Assembly (NCBI RefSeq): GCF_030064675.1
Contig: NZ_CP116413.1
Span: 2,946,001 to 3,010,000, forward strand
DNA from: Crossiella sp. CA-258035
Lineage (GTDB): Bacteria; Actinomycetota; Actinomycetes; Mycobacteriales; Pseudonocardiaceae
Direction of reading: 5' to 3'
DNA length: 64,000 nucleotides
Part shown: positions 1 to 10,427 of the stretch, one piece after another
How positions within the stretch are numbered: position 1 is the stretch's first letter
How the letters are laid out: each line of letters begins with the position of its first letter
Program-made: the position numbers and the translations under genes
The notes under the pieces: generated by a model
Databases searched by the model: none
The model's input: only the letters and a program-made list of their open reading frames with translations
What the model was told of the DNA's origin: nothing

Positions 1-27
1 ATCCGTCGACACCTGTTCAAGGCCTGA
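1..27 (+). CDS. C-terminal end of small basic family protein (DUF1290), partial
   Basis: Only the last eight codons and the TGA are in the window; they read IRRHLFKA. DUF1290 (Sbp, Rv1824-like) membrane proteins end in a very similar basic IRRHLF tail and precede a DUF881 gene in mycobacteria, which is the order here. The stop is followed one base later by the DUF881 start, so the two genes are probably co-transcribed. The call rests on the tail and on synteny, since the body of the gene is missing. Confidence 0.6.
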   Translation: MRRHLFKA

Positions 28-28
28 G

Positions 29-766
29 ATGACCGGCAACGGGCTGCCCAAGCGCTCCGGCGCGAAACACCGGCTGATCAAGATCAGGGACAACCGCTGG
101 GTCACCGGGTCGACCATGGTGGTGCTGTGCGTGGTGCTCGGCGTCGCGCTGGTCGCCCAGGTCAGGCGCACCCAGACCGGCGAGGGCCTGGCCGAGGCCC
201 GCCCGCAGGACCTGGTGGTGCTGCTGGACGGGCTGCAGGAGCGCGAGGCCGCGCTGCGCAAGGAGATCGCCGAGTCCGAGGCCACCCTGCGCAAGCTCCA
301 GGAGGGCGGCACCGCCTCGGCGGCCGCGCTGGAGGAGGCCAGGCGCAGGGCCACCGCGCTGGCCGTGCTCACCGGCACGGTGCCGGTGACCGGACCCGGA
401 CTCCGGGTGGAGATCGGCGACGGGGCGGGCAAGCTGGGGCCGGAGGTGCTGCTGGACGTGATCCAGGAACTGCGCAACGCCGGCGCCGAGGCGGTGCAGA
501 CCGGTCCGGTCCGGGTGGGCGTGGACACCGCGCTGACCGGCGCGGACGGCCTGGTCCGGATCGACGGGACCACGCTGATCCTGCCCTACGTGATCACGGC
601 CATCGGCGATCCCCCTACTCTTGCCGCGGCACTGAACATCCCCGGCGGGGTGGTGGACACAGTGGAACGCAAGGGCGGCTCGACACGCATCCAGCAACAG
701 GACCGCGTGGAGATCACCGCGTTGCGGGCGGAACGCAAGCAGAAATACGCTCGACCAGCCGGTTGA
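29..766 (+). CDS. DUF881 family membrane-anchored protein
   Basis: A 245-residue protein with a basic N-terminus, one membrane anchor around residues 28-48, a short coiled-coil stretch (about 68-105, rich in E/R/L) and a C-terminal DUF881 domain with the motif GPGLRVEIGDG. DUF881 proteins (Rv1823/Rv1825, YlxW-like) lie next to division or envelope genes, but no reaction is known. The ATG lies one base after the DUF1290 stop. The next gene, gcvH, starts 48 bp downstream, the arrangement seen in mycobacteria. Family assignment is firm; function is unknown. Confidence 0.9.
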   Translation: MTGNGLPKRSGAKHRLIKIRDNRWVTGSTMVVLCVVLGVALVAQVRRTQTGEGLAEARPQDLVVLLDGLQEREAALRKEIAESEATLRKLQEGGTASAAALEEARRRATALAVLTGTVPVTGPGLRVEIGDGAGKLGPEVLLDVIQELRNAGAEAVQTGPVRVGVDTALTGADGLVRIDGTTLILPYVITAIGDPPTLAAALNIPGGVVDTVERKGGSTRIQQQDRVEITALRAERKQKYARPAG

Positions 767-814
767 CACAAGGGTTGGTCGGCACGTCGCACCGGCACGG
801 AAGGGGAACACTCG

Positions 815-1201
815 GTGAATGTGCCCGAGCAGTTGAAGTACACGGCGGACCACGAGTGGGTGCAGGTCACCGGCGATGGCGTGGTGCGCGTCGGCATCAC
901 CGACTACGCGCAGAACGCACTGGGCGACGTGGTGTTCGTGCAGCCGCCCTCGGTGGGTGACACGGTCAAGGCCGGCGACAGCATCGGCGAGGTCGAGTCC
1001 ACCAAGAGCGTCTCCGACATCTACGCGCCGGTCGGCGGCGAGGTCACCGCGGTCAACGAGGCCGTGGTCACCGCGCCGGAGACGATCAACTCCGATCCCT
1101 TCGGCGAGGGCTGGCTGTTCGAGGTGCGCCTCGACGACGCCGCCGCGCTGGACGGCCTGCTGGACCCGGCCGCCTACGCCGAGAAGATCAGCGAAGCGTG
1201 A
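815..1201 (+). CDS. gcvH: Glycine cleavage system H protein
   Basis: This 128-residue lipoyl carrier shuttles the aminomethyl group between the P, T and L proteins of the cytosolic glycine cleavage complex. The lipoylation motif ESTKSVSD is present with the acceptor at Lys64, and the N-terminus has the usual YTADHEWV and VGITDYAQ signatures. Length is normal for the family. The GTG start at 815 has AAGGGGA about 7 nt upstream; GTG 821 is also possible. The P protein lies 4 kb downstream behind a glycine riboswitch; gcvT is not in the window. The stop codon region overlaps a GTG that opens an artificially long version of the next gene. Confidence 0.97.
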   Translation: MNVPEQLKYTADHEWVQVTGDGVVRVGITDYAQNALGDVVFVQPPSVGDTVKAGDSIGEVESTKSVSDIYAPVGGEVTAVNEAVVTAPETINSDPFGEGWLFEVRLDDAAALDGLLDPAAYAEKISEA

Positions 1202-1317
1202 TCTCGATCTTTCGCCGGCTCTTCGGCAAGCGCAGGAGCCGCTCAGGGAACGAACAGACCAACACGGTACGTTGGCAGGACACTTCGCAAGATCCATCGG
1301 GCACGAGGAGCACTCAG

Positions 1318-1773
1318 GTGAGCACGCACGACGGGCCCGGCGTTCCGCCGGAGCGTCCCGCAGAGTCCACTTCGGTCTTCCGGGCCGACTTCCTCGCCGA
1401 GGTCGAGGGCACCGAGACCGCGGCCCCAGAGCCGGCCATCTCCGGTGTCGACGCGCTGCCGGCCGGGTCCGCCCTGCTGGTGGTCAAGCGCGGCCCGAAC
1501 GCGGGCTCGCGCTTCCTGCTCGACCGCGACACCACCAGCTCGGGCCGCCACCCCGACAGCGACATCTTCCTCGACGACGTCACCGTCTCCCGGCGGCACG
1601 CCGAGTTCCGCCGTGAGGGCGGGGAGTTCGTCGTGGTCGACGTCGGCAGCCTCAACGGCACCTACGTCAACCGGGCCCCGGTGGACACCGCGGTGCTGGC
1701 CAACGGGGACGAGGTCCAGATCGGCAAGTTCCGACTGGTCTTCCTGACCGGCCCCGGCGCACCGGCTCAGTGA
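1318..1773 (+). CDS. garA: FHA-domain regulator GarA
   Basis: Residues 45-140 are a near-canonical GarA FHA domain (SSGRHPDSDIFLDD, VSRRHAEF, LNGTYVN). In mycobacteria GarA binds and controls 2-oxoglutarate decarboxylase and glutamate dehydrogenase until Ser/Thr kinases phosphorylate its N-terminus. Here that segment reads ESTSVFRADF: Thr18 matches the PknB-site threonine, while the neighbouring PknG-site threonine of M. tuberculosis is Ser17. The frame is open back to GTG 1198, but GTG 1318 was chosen because GAGGAG lies 8-13 nt before it and the family starts about here. Its stop overlaps the start of the following merR gene by 4 nt. Confidence 0.93.
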   Translation: MSTHDGPGVPPERPAESTSVFRADFLAEVEGTETAAPEPAISGVDALPAGSALLVVKRGPNAGSRFLLDRDTTSSGRHPDSDIFLDDVTVSRRHAEFRREGGEFVVVDVGSLNGTYVNRAPVDTAVLANGDEVQIGKFRLVFLTGPGAPAQ

Positions 1774-2498
1774 CGGCGGCCGGGCGGCCCCAGCATGGTG
1801 GCCTCAGCATCGGCACGGTGCTCTCGCAGCTCCGGGCCGAGTTCCCCGAGGTGACCATCTCCAAGATCCGGTTCCTGGAGTCGGAAGGCTTGGTCCGCCC
1901 GGCGCGTACCCCGTCGGGGTACCGCCAGTTCTCGCCGGTCGACGTCGAACGCCTCCGCTTCGTGCTCGCCGCGCAGCGGGACCACTACCTGCCGCTCAAG
2001 GTGATCAAGGAGCAGCTGGAGGCATTCGACAGCGGTGACGTGCCCACGGGCGCCTCCCCGCGCCCGCCGCGCACCCTGGTCGCGGTGGACGGCCTGCCCG
2101 GCGCCGAGGCGTTCTCGCCCGGCGGGGAGGTCCGGCTGACCCGCGAGGAGCTGCTGGAACGCACCGGCATCGACGGCGCGACCCTGGTCGAGCTGGAGCG
2201 CTACGGCCTGGTCAGGGCCGGGGCGGCCGGGTTCTACGACTCCGACACCGCCGCGCTGGTGCGCACCGTGCGCGCGATGACCGAGTTCGGCATCGAGCCC
2301 AGGCACCTGCGCGCGTTTCGTTCCTCCGCCGACCGGGAAGTAGGGCTGGTGGAGCAGATCGCTGCTCCACTCGCCCGGCAGCGCGACCGCGACGCCAGGG
2401 CGAGGGCGGACGAGGTGGTCAGAGAGCTGGCCGCGCTGTCCGTGACGCTGCACACGTTGCTGGTCAAGATCGGCCTGCGGGGCGTGACCGGCGGGTGA
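1770..2498 (+). CDS. ftsR: MerR-family regulator, FtsR-like
   Basis: A 242-residue MerR protein whose N-terminal winged helix (about 13-80; SIGTVLSQLRAEFP, ISKIRFLESEGLV, PSGYRQFSPVDVERL) matches the Rv1828 / corynebacterial FtsR group. FtsR is reported to activate ftsZ transcription. No metal-binding cysteines are seen, as is usual in this group. The GTG start overlaps the garA stop (GTGA), so translation is probably coupled. The symbol rests on family and synteny; the regulon in this organism is an inference. Confidence 0.85.
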   Translation: MTAAGRPQHGGLSIGTVLSQLRAEFPEVTISKIRFLESEGLVRPARTPSGYRQFSPVDVERLRFVLAAQRDHYLPLKVIKEQLEAFDSGDVPTGASPRPPRTLVAVDGLPGAEAFSPGGEVRLTREELLERTGIDGATLVELERYGLVRAGAAGFYDSDTAALVRTVRAMTEFGIEPRHLRAFRSSADREVGLVEQIAAPLARQRDRDARARADEVVRELAALSVTLHTLLVKIGLRGVTGG

Positions 2499-2660
2499 CT
2501 CCCGCGCAGGTCGCGGCCGAAACGTGATGTTCGTGCCCGCGATGACATGGGCTGGAGCAGGCAACCGTGTCCTGTGGCGGGTAGCGTCGGAGGAGTCGGT
2601 ACGCGATCCTCGTAGTGGCGGGGATATTGCGGTCCAACGCACTGGAGGAGGCGAGTTCCG

Positions 2661-3134
2661 ATGAGCGAGATGCGCGTCGTCGGTGTGCGGGTGGAGCTGC
2701 CCGCGAACCAGCCGATCCTGCTGCTGCGTGAAACCGAAGGTGACCGCTATCTGCCGATCTGGATCGGCTCGGTGGAGGCGACCGCGATCGCGCTGGAGCA
2801 GCAGGGGGTGCGGCCCTCCCGGCCGTTGACCCACGACCTGCTCAAGGACGTGATCGGGGCACTGGGGCGGCAGCTCGAACAGGTCCGGATCACCGACCTG
2901 CAGGAGGGCACGTTCTTCGCGGAGCTGGTCTTCGACGGGGATGTGCGGGTCTCGGCCCGGCCGAGCGACTCGGTGGCGCTCGCGCTGCGGGTCGGCGTGC
3001 CCATCCACGCCGAGGAGGCGGTGCTCGCCGAGGCGGGCCTGGTCATCCCGGACGAGCAGGAGGACGAGGTGGAGAAGTTCCGCGAGTTCCTGGACTCCGT
3101 GTCACCGGAGGACTTCCGCGGGGCGGACACCTAG
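2661..3134 (+). CDS. Bifunctional nuclease family protein (DUF151)
   Basis: This 157-residue protein has the DUF151/BFN domain across residues 3-130, with the typical LRETEGDRYLPIWIG and RPSDSVALALR motifs, followed by an acidic tail (DEQEDEVEKFREFL). Plant and bacterial relatives are described as bifunctional DNase/RNases, but the physiological role in actinobacteria is unclear. It follows ftsR in the same order as Rv1828-Rv1829. A strong Shine-Dalgarno (GGAGGAGG) lies about 9 nt before the ATG. A long perfect hairpin just after the stop closes this gene cluster. Confidence 0.92.
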   Translation: MSEMRVVGVRVELPANQPILLLRETEGDRYLPIWIGSVEATAIALEQQGVRPSRPLTHDLLKDVIGALGRQLEQVRITDLQEGTFFAELVFDGDVRVSARPSDSVALALRVGVPIHAEEAVLAEAGLVIPDEQEDEVEKFREFLDSVSPEDFRGADT

Positions 3135-3152
3135 AGACAACGCGAACTTTCC

Positions 3153-3198
3153 ACTCGGGCCTCCGAGATGCCGTCAGCGGCATCTCGGAGGCCCGAGT
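3153..3198. terminator. Perfect 21-bp hairpin terminator
   Basis: Arms 3153-3173 and 3178-3198 are exact reverse complements over 21 bp with a TCAG loop. It sits 19 bp after the DUF151 stop and lacks a T-run, as is common for actinobacterial terminators. Confidence 0.75.
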
Positions 3199-3542
3199 CG
3201 TTCAGTGATCAACCACTCTCCGCCGTCACACCATCGTGTGGTCAAGCTGTGATCTTGTGGCGGTTGTGCTGGGATGCCGGTCCGGTCGTCACCGTCCGAC
3301 CAGGTGACGGCGCGGGAATCGGTTCAGAAGAGTGAATGGTGCCGAGGCTCCGGGCGGGACCGTGGTCCCTTCCCCGCGCGTCGCGTTGACCCGGGGGATG
3401 GCCCGTCTTACCGTCGGTGGCGAGTCAATCGCGCCGGGGCGGAACCAGTTTCCCGGCCGCCTGCTCAGGACCGACACGCCGGTGGGGACACGGGCGTGCG
3501 GTCGCCGTTGCCGACCGGAGGGTCGGCCGAGGGGAGGCACGC
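3199..3542. other. Intergenic, upstream of second merR
   Basis: 344 bp with open frames but no coherent protein; translations in the merR frame show no conservation signature before GTG 3543. Presumably it holds the merR promoter; no clear -35/-10 pair was recognised. Confidence 0.4.
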
Positions 3543-4109
3543 GTGGTCGAGGAAGCGCCAAGTCATCGAGGCGCGCCCGAGCAGGGTGCTTTGTTCCCTG
3601 ACATGTCGTTGCCGGACGAGCTGGTCGGCTACCGGGGCCCGGCGGCCTGTCAGATCGCCGGCATCACCTACCGCCAGCTGGACTACTGGGCCCGCACCGG
3701 ACTGGTCTCGCCGACCATAAGGAGTGCCCACGGCTCCGGCAGCCAGCGCCTGTACTCCTTCAAGGACATCCTGGTCCTGAAGGTGGTCAAGCGGCTGCTC
3801 GACACCGGCGTCTCGTTGCAGAACATCCGGGTGGCGGTGGACCACCTGCGCCGCAGGGGCGTGCGCGACCTGGCCCGGATCACGCTGTTCAGCGACGGCA
3901 CCACGGTCTACGAGTGCACCTCCCCGGAGGAGGTGGTCGACCTGCTGCAGGGCGGTCAGGGCGTGTTCGGCATCGCGGTCAGCGGGGCGATGCGGGAGAT
4001 CAGCGGCACCATCCACGAGTTCCCGGCCGAGCGGGCCGACGGCGTGGAGCTGCTGCCCGGCGAGGACGACGAGCTGGCCCGCAAGCGCCGCGACCGGCAG
4101 ACCGGCTGA
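3543..4109 (+). CDS. MerR-family transcriptional regulator (Rv1830-like)
   Basis: A 188-residue MerR protein with a conserved opening (LFPD..LPDELVGYRGP, ITYRQLDYWARTGLV) and a winged helix over about residues 25-105, matching the Rv1830 group that normally sits between DUF151 and gcvP. The frame stays open to 3417, but GTG 3543 is preferred: it has GGGGAGG at 3531-3537, 5 nt away, and gives the family's usual length. The tail (DDELARKRRDRQTG) is charged. The target genes are unknown. Confidence 0.88.
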   Translation: MVEEAPSHRGAPEQGALFPDMSLPDELVGYRGPAACQIAGITYRQLDYWARTGLVSPTIRSAHGSGSQRLYSFKDILVLKVVKRLLDTGVSLQNIRVAVDHLRRRGVRDLARITLFSDGTTVYECTSPEEVVDLLQGGQGVFGIAVSGAMREISGTIHEFPAERADGVELLPGEDDELARKRRDRQTG

Positions 4110-4227
4110 ACCAGTTCTGCCGCCGGTTCGGTTCTGGCTGAAACCCCTCGGAATGGCCGGTGGCCGCTGCTTAGGCTCCCGCTGACGGCTGCCCAGGGAG
4201 CAGCCGCCCGCACTTGGGGGTTCCACC

Positions 4228-4623
4228 ATGACTCGACGTCTGCTGACCGTGGCCGCGCTGGCCCTGGCCGCTTTCGGCGTCTCCGCTCCACTGGCCCAGG
4301 CCGCGCCCGCGCCGATCAGCTTCGGGCACGAGCAGGGCAAGTTCACCGGCACCAAGGACACCGTGTGCAACCCGATCATCGGTTGCACCTACAAGCTCGA
4401 GGGCAAGCTCAGCACCGCGGGTACGGCGCAGGACTGTTACCAGGTCCAGTGGACCGCGGGCAGCGGCTGGGGCGCGGTCAACGTGCCCCCGGCCTGCGGC
4501 GCGGGCGAGCACAGCGTGGCCCGCGGCTTCCCGTGGCCGGGCGCGCGCCCGACCGCGTTCCGGCTGTGCCTTCTCGGCACGGACGGCGCGGTGCGCTCCT
4601 GCGGCACGCAGCAGGCTTCCTGA
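4228..4623 (+). CDS. Small secreted protein, function unknown
   Basis: The 131-residue product starts with a clear Sec signal peptide (MTRRLLTVAALALAAFG, predicted cut after LAQA near residue 29). The mature part of about 100 residues has six cysteines (CNP, GCTY, DCY, ACG, LCLL, SCG), suggesting a small disulfide-bonded extracellular domain. No family was recognised. It lies between merR and the gcvP riboswitch and is not part of the usual conserved order, so it may be a local insertion. Confidence 0.8.
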   Translation: MTRRLLTVAALALAAFGVSAPLAQAAPAPISFGHEQGKFTGTKDTVCNPIIGCTYKLEGKLSTAGTAQDCYQVQWTAGSGWGAVNVPPACGAGEHSVARGFPWPGARPTAFRLCLLGTDGAVRSCGTQQAS

Positions 4624-4785
4624 CCCGCGCCGCCGCCGCGCGCATCCCGGCAGGCTGCGCGCGGTGGCGGCCCGGCCACGCCCTGTGTCTGTTCGCGACC
4701 ACGGCCGGTGACCTGGTGTTCTCGGGCACGTCGGAAACTTCCGGTTGACTCGGGCGGGGTAGGATTCGCGCGTAGTCGTGATCCC

Positions 4786-4993
4786 CACGCGGGAGAGCCC
4801 GGACCGGAGCCATCGGTCCGGCGCCGAAGGAGCAACTCCTCCCCGGAACCTCTCAGGCCAAGCGGACCGTGTGGGCAGACACCTCTGGAAAGCGGTCCGC
4901 GTTCGCGTGGACCCGCCGACGGTGCAAGTCCGGTGCTCAGTGGCCGGGTGAAGCTCTCAGGCGCCCGGAAACCGGGTACGGACAGAGGGGGAG
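4786..4993 (+). promoter_or_regulatory. Tandem glycine riboswitch
   Basis: Two glycine aptamers in series lead into gcvP. Aptamer 1 (about 4786-4893) shows GGGAGAGCCC, CGCCGAAGGAGCAA, CCTCTCAGGC and ACCTCTGGAAAG; aptamer 2 (about 4895-4993) shows GCCGACGGTGCAAG, GCTCTCAGGC and GGACAGAGGGGG. These are the conserved elements of the class. Glycine binding would be expected to switch on the P-protein gene 40 nt downstream. Whether control is by transcription or translation cannot be read directly. Confidence 0.92.
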
Positions 4994-5035
4994 GGCAGTT
5001 CCGCATGCCCACCCCTAGGCGCCGGAGGCGAGAGC

Positions 5036-7918
<2,883 letters not shown>

Positions 7919-7939
7919 CGAGCAACAAGCAACACCCAG

Positions 7940-7969
7940 AGCGCCCCGGGCCGAACGGTCCGGGGCGCT
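7940..7969 (+). terminator. Hairpin terminator after gcvP
   Basis: A 13-bp stem (7940-7952 with 7957-7969, one wobble) closes on GAAC and starts 22 nt after the gcvP stop; no T-run follows. Confidence 0.7.
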
Positions 7970-8011
7970 TGCCTTCCATCCCCAAAAGCGACCGCAGGGC
8001 GAAGCCCGCGC

Positions 8012-8107
8012 ACCAGCGACGGGGTGGCTTTCAAACGCCCACCTCAAGACCAAGCCTGCGTCTCTGCCTTTCCCCCATGCTTTGATCTCTGCCCGTCCGG
8101 CGAGGAC
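8012..8107. repeat. Dispersed repeat, short copy (empty-site form)
   Basis: Bases 8012-8043 and 8071-8107 recur, inverted, at 47913-47945 and 47678-47713 with only a few changes. The stretch between them is 27 bp here but about 200 bp in the other copy, where a 162-bp foldback lies inside. No coding role is seen. The 327 bp between gcvP and the DUF397 gene hold only this repeat, the terminator and a 13-bp palindrome. Confidence 0.75.
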
Positions 8108-8225
8108 GCCTGTAGCTCTTGCCCCTAACCAACGCACCCCCGCCGCCCGCAACCAAGCCCCGACGCAACGGGCAACCAACCCCCAATTGCGTGGCCCTGC
8201 ATCAATTCCAGCCCCGCCAGACACC

Positions 8226-8238
8226 GTCCACAGTGGAC
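8226..8238. repeat. GTCCACAGTGGAC palindrome
   Basis: Perfect 13-bp palindrome in intergenic DNA. The same motif (central A or T) occurs exactly at 33538-33550, 35317-35329 and 57903-57915, with single-mismatch copies at 35834 and 63573. Confidence 0.8.
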
Positions 8239-8245
8239 AAAAGAT

Positions 8246-8440
8246 CTAGTCGCTCAACCCGCGCAAGAACACCGCGAACGCCCCAGCGGAGAACAACAAC
8301 CGAGGCCCGTCCGGATTCTTGGAGTCGCGTACCGCCACCGCGTCCGGGGCGAAGGCGACCTCAACGCAGTTCTCCCCGTTGCCGCTGCTGTAGCTGCTCT
8401 TGCGCCACGGAGACGCAGGGCGGTCAGGTGTCATACCCAC
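8246..8440 (-). CDS. DUF397 domain protein
   Basis: A 64-residue protein with the standard DUF397 sequence ([30 protein letters not shown], and a terminal F..FL). DUF397 proteins are small actinobacterial partners usually encoded beside an XRE/DUF5753 regulator and often likened to antitoxin-like or accessory factors. No such regulator adjoins it here, so it is an orphan copy. It lies 67 bp downstream of, and on the same strand as, the VWA-domain gene. An internal ATG two codons in is an alternative start. Confidence 0.9.
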   Translation of the reverse strand: MGMTPDRPASPWRKSSYSSGNGENCVEVAFAPDAVAVRDSKNPDGPRLLFSAGAFAVFLRGLSD

Positions 8441-8507
8441 TCCATTCGTGGCCGGACGTGCCTGAAGCCCGCGCGGCCACCGTCACTTCGACAGTTCCTC
8501 GGCGGAG

Positions 8508-10295
8508 TCAGCCTGCGGACAGCAGCTGCCCCAGTGCCGGGTCGATGGCCGCGCCGTCCTCGGCGACGGACACCGAGCCGCCCGTGGACTGGGCGATCTT
8601 GGTGAGTGGGGCGCGTTCCGGGTCGGGGCCGATCGTGATGAAGCTGATCGCGACCTTCTTGTTCGGGTTCCGCACCTTGTCCAGCTCGGCCTGCAACTGC
8701 TGCAGGTTCAGACCGCCGTCGTTGGGGCCGTCGGTGAGCACCACGATCCGGTTCGTCCGCCCTTGCTCGTAATTCTCCACAGCGGAGCGGTAAACCACAG
8801 CCAGGCTTGAGTACAGCTGGGTGGCGCTGACCGGCTTCAGGCCGTCGACCGCGCTGCGCAGGGCGTTCCGCTGCTGCTCAATCCCCTTGGTGGGCACCAG
8901 TTGCCGGTAGGGCTTCTTCCCGTCCAGTGACCGGGAGAACTCCCACATACCCATAGAACCGGAGACGGACCGGTCGACCTGCCCGCGCAGCGCGGCTTTC
9001 AGCCAGTCCATCCGCGACTTGCCACCACCGCCGTCGGCGTTCATCGAGCCGGAGACGTCCACCAGCACGGTCACCGTCTGGCCGTTGTCCACCGAGCTCG
9101 CCCAGGACGCGGCCAGCTGCTGGGTGGTGTTCTCATCCGCGGGGGCCAGCAGCTCGTCGTTGGCCAGCCAGGTGATGCCGGGGGAGGTGCGCGGGCGGTC
9201 GTTGGTGCTGCGCACCCGCACCCCGGACTCCTGGGCGAGCACCTTCTCCTGGTTGGGCTCGCGCAGGTAGTCGCTGAACTTCTGCGCCGCGCGCACCTGC
9301 GCGTCGTTGATCCACTCGCCGGACAGCGGCAGCAGCGGGAAGTCCGCGGCGGGCGCGGGGCCGGCGGCCGGGATGCCGTAGAGCGGGCGTTCCGGTTTGG
9401 GGCCGCCGTCCTTGCCCAGGTTGCGGCGGAACAGGTCGATCTCCAGCACCGGCACCGCGTCGTAGGGCGAGGTGGTCAGGTCGGGGGTCTTGCTCAGCTC
9501 GACCAGCGCGTCCTGGGTGGTCGGCGGCACGTTGGCTACCTTGGCCTTGGCCACCTGGCTCAGCGTGGTGCGCACCGCGGGCTGGTTGAGCATGTCCACC
9601 GTGACCGGGCCGCGTTCCTTCTTCCCGGCCGAGGCCAGCGCGCACTGCAGGGCCAGCGCGCTGGCCGGGTTGCGCACCAGGTCCGGCACGCCCATGGTGA
9701 ACCGGCCCCAGTCGCTGACGCCGAAGCGCTTCCAGCCGTCGGGGGCGGAGAGCAGCTCGGGGATCTCGCTCCAGCGGAAGCCCCGGCCGGAGCGCAGTGG
9801 CTGCGCCGCGGCCTCGGGCACCGCGAGCACCACGGGGGAGTTGCCGATGGACTCCGCGGCCGCGCCCAGCAGCGACCTGTTCTGCGCGCGCAGCTGGTTC
9901 ACCCACAGCGAGGACTCCGGCAGCCAGGCCGAGGGCGGCTGGCCCAGCTTGCTGGTGTCCCAGCCCTGGGTCAGCGCGGTGAGCACGCTGGCGGAGTCCA
10001 GCGCCTGCACGTCGGCGCGCAGGCAGTAGTCGTCGATCACCGGGCGCTGGCCGTTCCAGGCGATCGCCGCGCTGTTCAGCGGTTCGAACACGCTGGGCGT
10101 GACCACCACCCGCATGGTCAGCTCGCCCTGCCTGCACTCCCCGGCCTGCGCGGCCGCCCTGCGGTCCAGGATGCCGCCCAGCCAGGTCCAGCTGAGGTAG
10201 CCGAGGACGACCAACGCGACCACGCCGACGACCACGAAGGGCCATCGAGCCATCCCGCGCCGGGTGCCTTCCCCAGCCGCGCGGTGTCGAGCCAT
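8508..10295 (-). CDS. Membrane-anchored VWA / solute-binding-like protein
   Basis: 595 residues. One transmembrane segment at about 17-40 (FVVVGVVALVVLGYLSW) anchors an extracytoplasmic region: residues 60-370 look like an extracellular solute-binding domain (ADVQALDSASVLTALTQGW, NSPVVLAVPEAA) and residues 400-590 are a von Willebrand A domain with a complete MIDAS motif (DVSGSMNADG, later TDGPNDGG). Related proteins are widespread in actinobacteria, but the ligand is unknown. ATG 10295 has AAGGGGA about 8 nt upstream. No permease or ATPase is adjacent, arguing against a normal ABC importer. Confidence 0.85.
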   Translation of the reverse strand: MARHRAAGEGTRRGMARWPFVVVGVVALVVLGYLSWTWLGGILDRRAAAQAGECRQGELTMRVVVTPSVFEPLNSAAIAWNGQRPVIDDYCLRADVQALDSASVLTALTQGWDTSKLGQPPSAWLPESSLWVNQLRAQNRSLLGAAAESIGNSPVVLAVPEAAAQPLRSGRGFRWSEIPELLSAPDGWKRFGVSDWGRFTMGVPDLVRNPASALALQCALASAGKKERGPVTVDMLNQPAVRTTLSQVAKAKVANVPPTTQDALVELSKTPDLTTSPYDAVPVLEIDLFRRNLGKDGGPKPERPLYGIPAAGPAPAADFPLLPLSGEWINDAQVRAAQKFSDYLREPNQEKVLAQESGVRVRSTNDRPRTSPGITWLANDELLAPADENTTQQLAASWASSVDNGQTVTVLVDVSGSMNADGGGGKSRMDWLKAALRGQVDRSVSGSMGMWEFSRSLDGKKPYRQLVPTKGIEQQRNALRSAVDGLKPVSATQLYSSLAVVYRSAVENYEQGRTNRIVVLTDGPNDGGLNLQQLQAELDKVRNPNKKVAISFITIGPDPERAPLTKIAQSTGGSVSVAEDGAAIDPALGQLLSAG

Positions 10296-10427
10296 CCGAC
10301 ATCCCCTTCAGCCCTGCGTGATCGCCCGGCATTTCCGTACCGGGATCACCATCAAACCGTTGGTAATCAACAGCCATGAACCGTCAGCGTGTCACGCTAA
10401 CAGGTGACAGAAGAGCGTCAAGATATG

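Noticed and set aside
1198-1317. 40-codon N-terminal extension of garA from GTG 1198
   Set aside because: GarA proteins start near residue 41 of this frame, and GTG 1318 has a better Shine-Dalgarno; the extension is arginine-rich and unconserved.
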